In this document: in pieces, positions 62,477 through 64,000 of the stretch
How the letters are laid out: every line of letters begins with the position of its first letter
Position numbering within the stretch: the stretch's first letter is position 1
Assembly: GCA_016192345.1 (NCBI GenBank)
Contig: JACPUH010000037.1
Coordinates: 1 to 64,000, forward strand
Source of the DNA: Ignavibacteriales bacterium
GTDB lineage: Bacteria > Bacteroidota > Ignavibacteria > UBA10030
Length of the DNA stretch: 64,000 bases
Reading direction: 5' to 3'
Program-made: the position numbers and the translations under genes
The notes under the pieces: generated by a model
The model's database searches: none
What the model was told of the DNA's origin: nothing
What the model saw: the letters and a program-made list of their open reading frames with translations, nothing else

Positions 62477-62949
62477 GCGATCGGCTTCTTTTTCGTGGAG
62501 GTCTCGAGCAACCCGCGACCGGTTTTCTTCACCCGGTCCCCTTTCTTCAGGTCGGCAAGAATGGAATCCAGCACGCCGTTCACAAACTTGTCGCTTTTTT
62601 CCGTGCTGTAGCGCCGGGCGATTTCAATCGCTTCATTAATCGAGACTTTGGGGGGAATATCTTCAAAATAGAGAAGTTCACAGATTCCCATGCGGAGGAT
62701 GATCCGGTCGATCACCGCCAGCCGGTTGAACTCCCAGTTGGCCACGCGTCCCTTGATCAAGGCATCAAGCTCCCCCTTGACCTCGATCGTTTTCAGGATG
62801 AGCTGTTTGGCAAGCTCGAACACCTCCGGTTCTTTCTTCAGCGGGGCGACAATATGCTCCAGGATCAGGTCGACCGATTCACCGGAGAGCTCATGGGCAT
62901 ACAATGCCTGGAGCACCTTTTCCCTGATTTGTCTGCGTTTAATGGACAT
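62473..62949 (-). CDS. nusB: Transcription antitermination factor NusB
   Basis: 158 residues, the usual size. RRQIREKVLQALYAHELSGE at the N-terminus, VANWEFNRLAVIDRIILRMG in the middle and VSINEAIEIARRYSTEKSDKFVNGVLD at the C-terminus (split here by position, about 110-136) are the standard NusB blocks. NusB with NusE/S10 binds BoxA RNA in rRNA antitermination. The C-terminus has a short Lys-rich extension (KKTGRGLLETSTKKKPIA). Confidence 0.95.
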   Translation of the reverse strand: MSIKRRQIREKVLQALYAHELSGESVDLILEHIVAPLKKEPEVFELAKQLILKTIEVKGELDALIKGRVANWEFNRLAVIDRIILRMGICELLYFEDIPPKVSINEAIEIARRYSTEKSDKFVNGVLDSILADLKKGDRVKKTGRGLLETSTKKKPIA

Positions 62950-63006
62950 GGATTCGTCTGGACTCGTTTCTTGCGGGACCGGTCAGCGACCGGGCTCGGA
63001 GGTTGA

Positions 63007-63909
63007 TCAGCGTGCTCTGTTCCCGTGTTCCATGATTTGTTCCGGGATCAGCGATATTCGGATCGAAGAAGCTTGAGGATGCCGGTCGACAAGCACGCGT
63101 GCATGGAACACCGACTGAATGTTCGATTCCGTTAGAACGTCTTCCGGTGTACCCAACGCAACGATCGTCGATCCCGCCGCCCGCCTTTGGAAGGGTCTTC
63201 TTTCCCTTCCATCGGCAGATTCTCCGGCAGGGCCCGGATCCGGATGCTGCGGGGCAAGCAGCATGATCCGCTTGCTGAAGGTGGCAGCGAGATTGAGGTC
63301 ATGGGACACGGAAAGAATGGTCAGGCCCTTCTCGTGTTCGCGACGGAGGATTTGGAAGATATCGATCTGATGAGCAATATCCAGATGTGCGTTCGGCTCG
63401 TCGAGCAACAAGATCCTGGGTTGTTGGCAAAGGGCCCGCGCGATCAGGACGCGTTGTCGCTCCCCGCCCGAGAGAGCAGTTATCGGCTTCATCGCCAAAT
63501 GGTCAATATCGACAAGACTCATGACAGCGTGGGCAAGCTCGATGTCGTTCGCCCCTTCGAATCCGAACCGGCTGAGGTAGGGGGAGCGTCCCATCAGCAC
63601 GACTTCAAGAACGGTGAACGGGAATACCCAGAGCCCGTCCTGGGGAACATACGCGACTGTCCGGGCGATGTCGCTGCGACGGAGGGTGTTCAAAGGTCGG
63701 TCCCCGAGCGAGATGTTCCCTTCTCCCGGCAGAAGAATCCGGTTCAGCAGCTTCAGAAGAGTGGATTTGCCGGAACCGTTCGGTCCGAGCAGGCTGAGAA
63801 AATCGCCCGAAGGAACGTCGAAAGAAACATCGCGTAACACGGGAAGATCGTGGTAGCGGAAAGCAATGTGATCGACGCGAAGGTTCATGCGGGTGGTTTG
63901 AGAGAACAT
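63007..63909 (-). CDS. FecE/BtuD-type ABC transporter ATP-binding protein
   Basis: 300 residues. Walker A is GPNGSGKST (42-50), the signature LSGGERQR (146-153), Walker B ILLLDEP (166-172) and the H-loop SVSHDLNLA. The sequence pattern (VLRDVSFDVPSGDFLSLLGP; YVPQDGLWVFPFTVLEVVLMGRSPY) is that of iron-siderophore, heme or cobalamin importers. An unusual low-complexity insert (PDPGPAGESADGRERRPF) lies near residues 220-245. The FecCD-type permease and the binding protein should lie upstream, beyond the window edge. The start could also be the ATG at 63888. Confidence 0.9.
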   Translation of the reverse strand: MFSQTTRMNLRVDHIAFRYHDLPVLRDVSFDVPSGDFLSLLGPNGSGKSTLLKLLNRILLPGEGNISLGDRPLNTLRRSDIARTVAYVPQDGLWVFPFTVLEVVLMGRSPYLSRFGFEGANDIELAHAVMSLVDIDHLAMKPITALSGGERQRVLIARALCQQPRILLLDEPNAHLDIAHQIDIFQILRREHEKGLTILSVSHDLNLAATFSKRIMLLAPQHPDPGPAGESADGRERRPFQRRAAGSTIVALGTPEDVLTESNIQSVFHARVLVDRHPQASSIRISLIPEQIMEHGNRAR

Positions 63910-64000
63910 GATCGAGCGAACAGGACGGCAGTACTTCTCACCGGGAAAAAGTGTTGATCAAAATAGGCAAAAAAGGAATCGGCTGCAAGTCAACTCTGAG

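Noticed and set aside
63910-64000. Search for an upstream permease or promoter for the ABC ATPase.
   Set aside because: Only 91 bases remain before the window edge and they show no coding sequence or clear promoter.
1-64000. CRISPR arrays, tRNA, rRNA, integrases or transposases.
   Set aside because: No regular spacer-repeat array, cloverleaf, rRNA-like stretch or recombinase motif was seen; the short repeats are irregularly spaced and intergenic.

Overview
The window reads as chromosomal DNA from a GC-rich member of the Bacteroidota/Chlorobi supergroup, most likely an Ignavibacteriota-like free-living bacterium. The reasons are the many secreted proteins ending in a type IX secretion (T9SS) sorting domain of the QNYPNPFNPSTT type, four PorV/PorQ-like outer-membrane proteins, TonB-dependent receptors with an N-terminal carboxypeptidase-regulatory-like domain, DUF5683 and DUF4159 proteins, and the absence of any SusD-like gene. 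I see no rRNA, tRNA, CRISPR array, transposase or phage gene. The taxonomic call is inference; the protein features are visible in the sequence.

Layout. 0.1-7.6 kb (+): a TonB-dependent receptor, a large secreted protein and a PorV-like porin (triad 1), closed by a terminator. 7.7-13.1 kb: three T9SS-exported surface proteins (an FG-GAP/VCBS propeller on the minus strand, then two propeller-like proteins on the plus strand). 13.1-29.5 kb (-): a long co-directional run that starts with triad 2 (receptor, secreted GH18 chitinase-like enzyme, secreted FnIII protein, PorV-like protein). It continues with two paralogous tandem-GNAT acetyltransferases flanking a PIG-L deacetylase, then a GH51-like glycosidase, an HGSNAT/NagX-like membrane acyltransferase, a NamZ-type muramidase (DUF1343), an SSS symporter and an unlisted 44-residue membrane protein. 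Together these look like an amino-sugar (chitin or peptidoglycan) scavenging locus. 30.2-32.9 kb (-): a T9SS propeller and an IPT/TIG lipoprotein. 33.1-39.6 kb (-): triad 3. 40.3-45.8 kb (-): an orphan PstS-like lipoprotein and a 1498-residue HYDIN/ASH-domain surface protein.

45.8-61.0 kb (-) is the most unusual part. It is a tight cluster led by ExbB, two ExbD and a 72-residue membrane protein, followed by a FlgD-tailed surface protein, a PorV-like protein, a 1007-residue predicted outer-membrane protein, a 1046-residue TPR protein, an inner-membrane-anchored DUF4159 protein, a DUF4159 lipoprotein, a DUF5683 protein and a small lipoprotein. A proton-driven motor, a periplasm-spanning DUF4159 protein in the place where TonB or TolA would sit, and outer-membrane partners suggest an undescribed envelope machine. 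61.2-63.9 kb (-) returns to ordinary genes: a UMF1-type MFS transporter, NusB and a FecE/BtuD-type ABC ATPase cut off from its partners by the window edge.

Regulation and repeats. Sigma70-like promoters (TTGACA or TTGCAA, 17-bp spacer) are visible ahead of triad 2, triad 3, the VCBS gene and the Exb cluster. The triad 2 promoter implies a leader of about 400 nt. At least five families of short dispersed intergenic repeats lie between genes, and two of them create false N-terminal extensions in genes whose upstream region they occupy.
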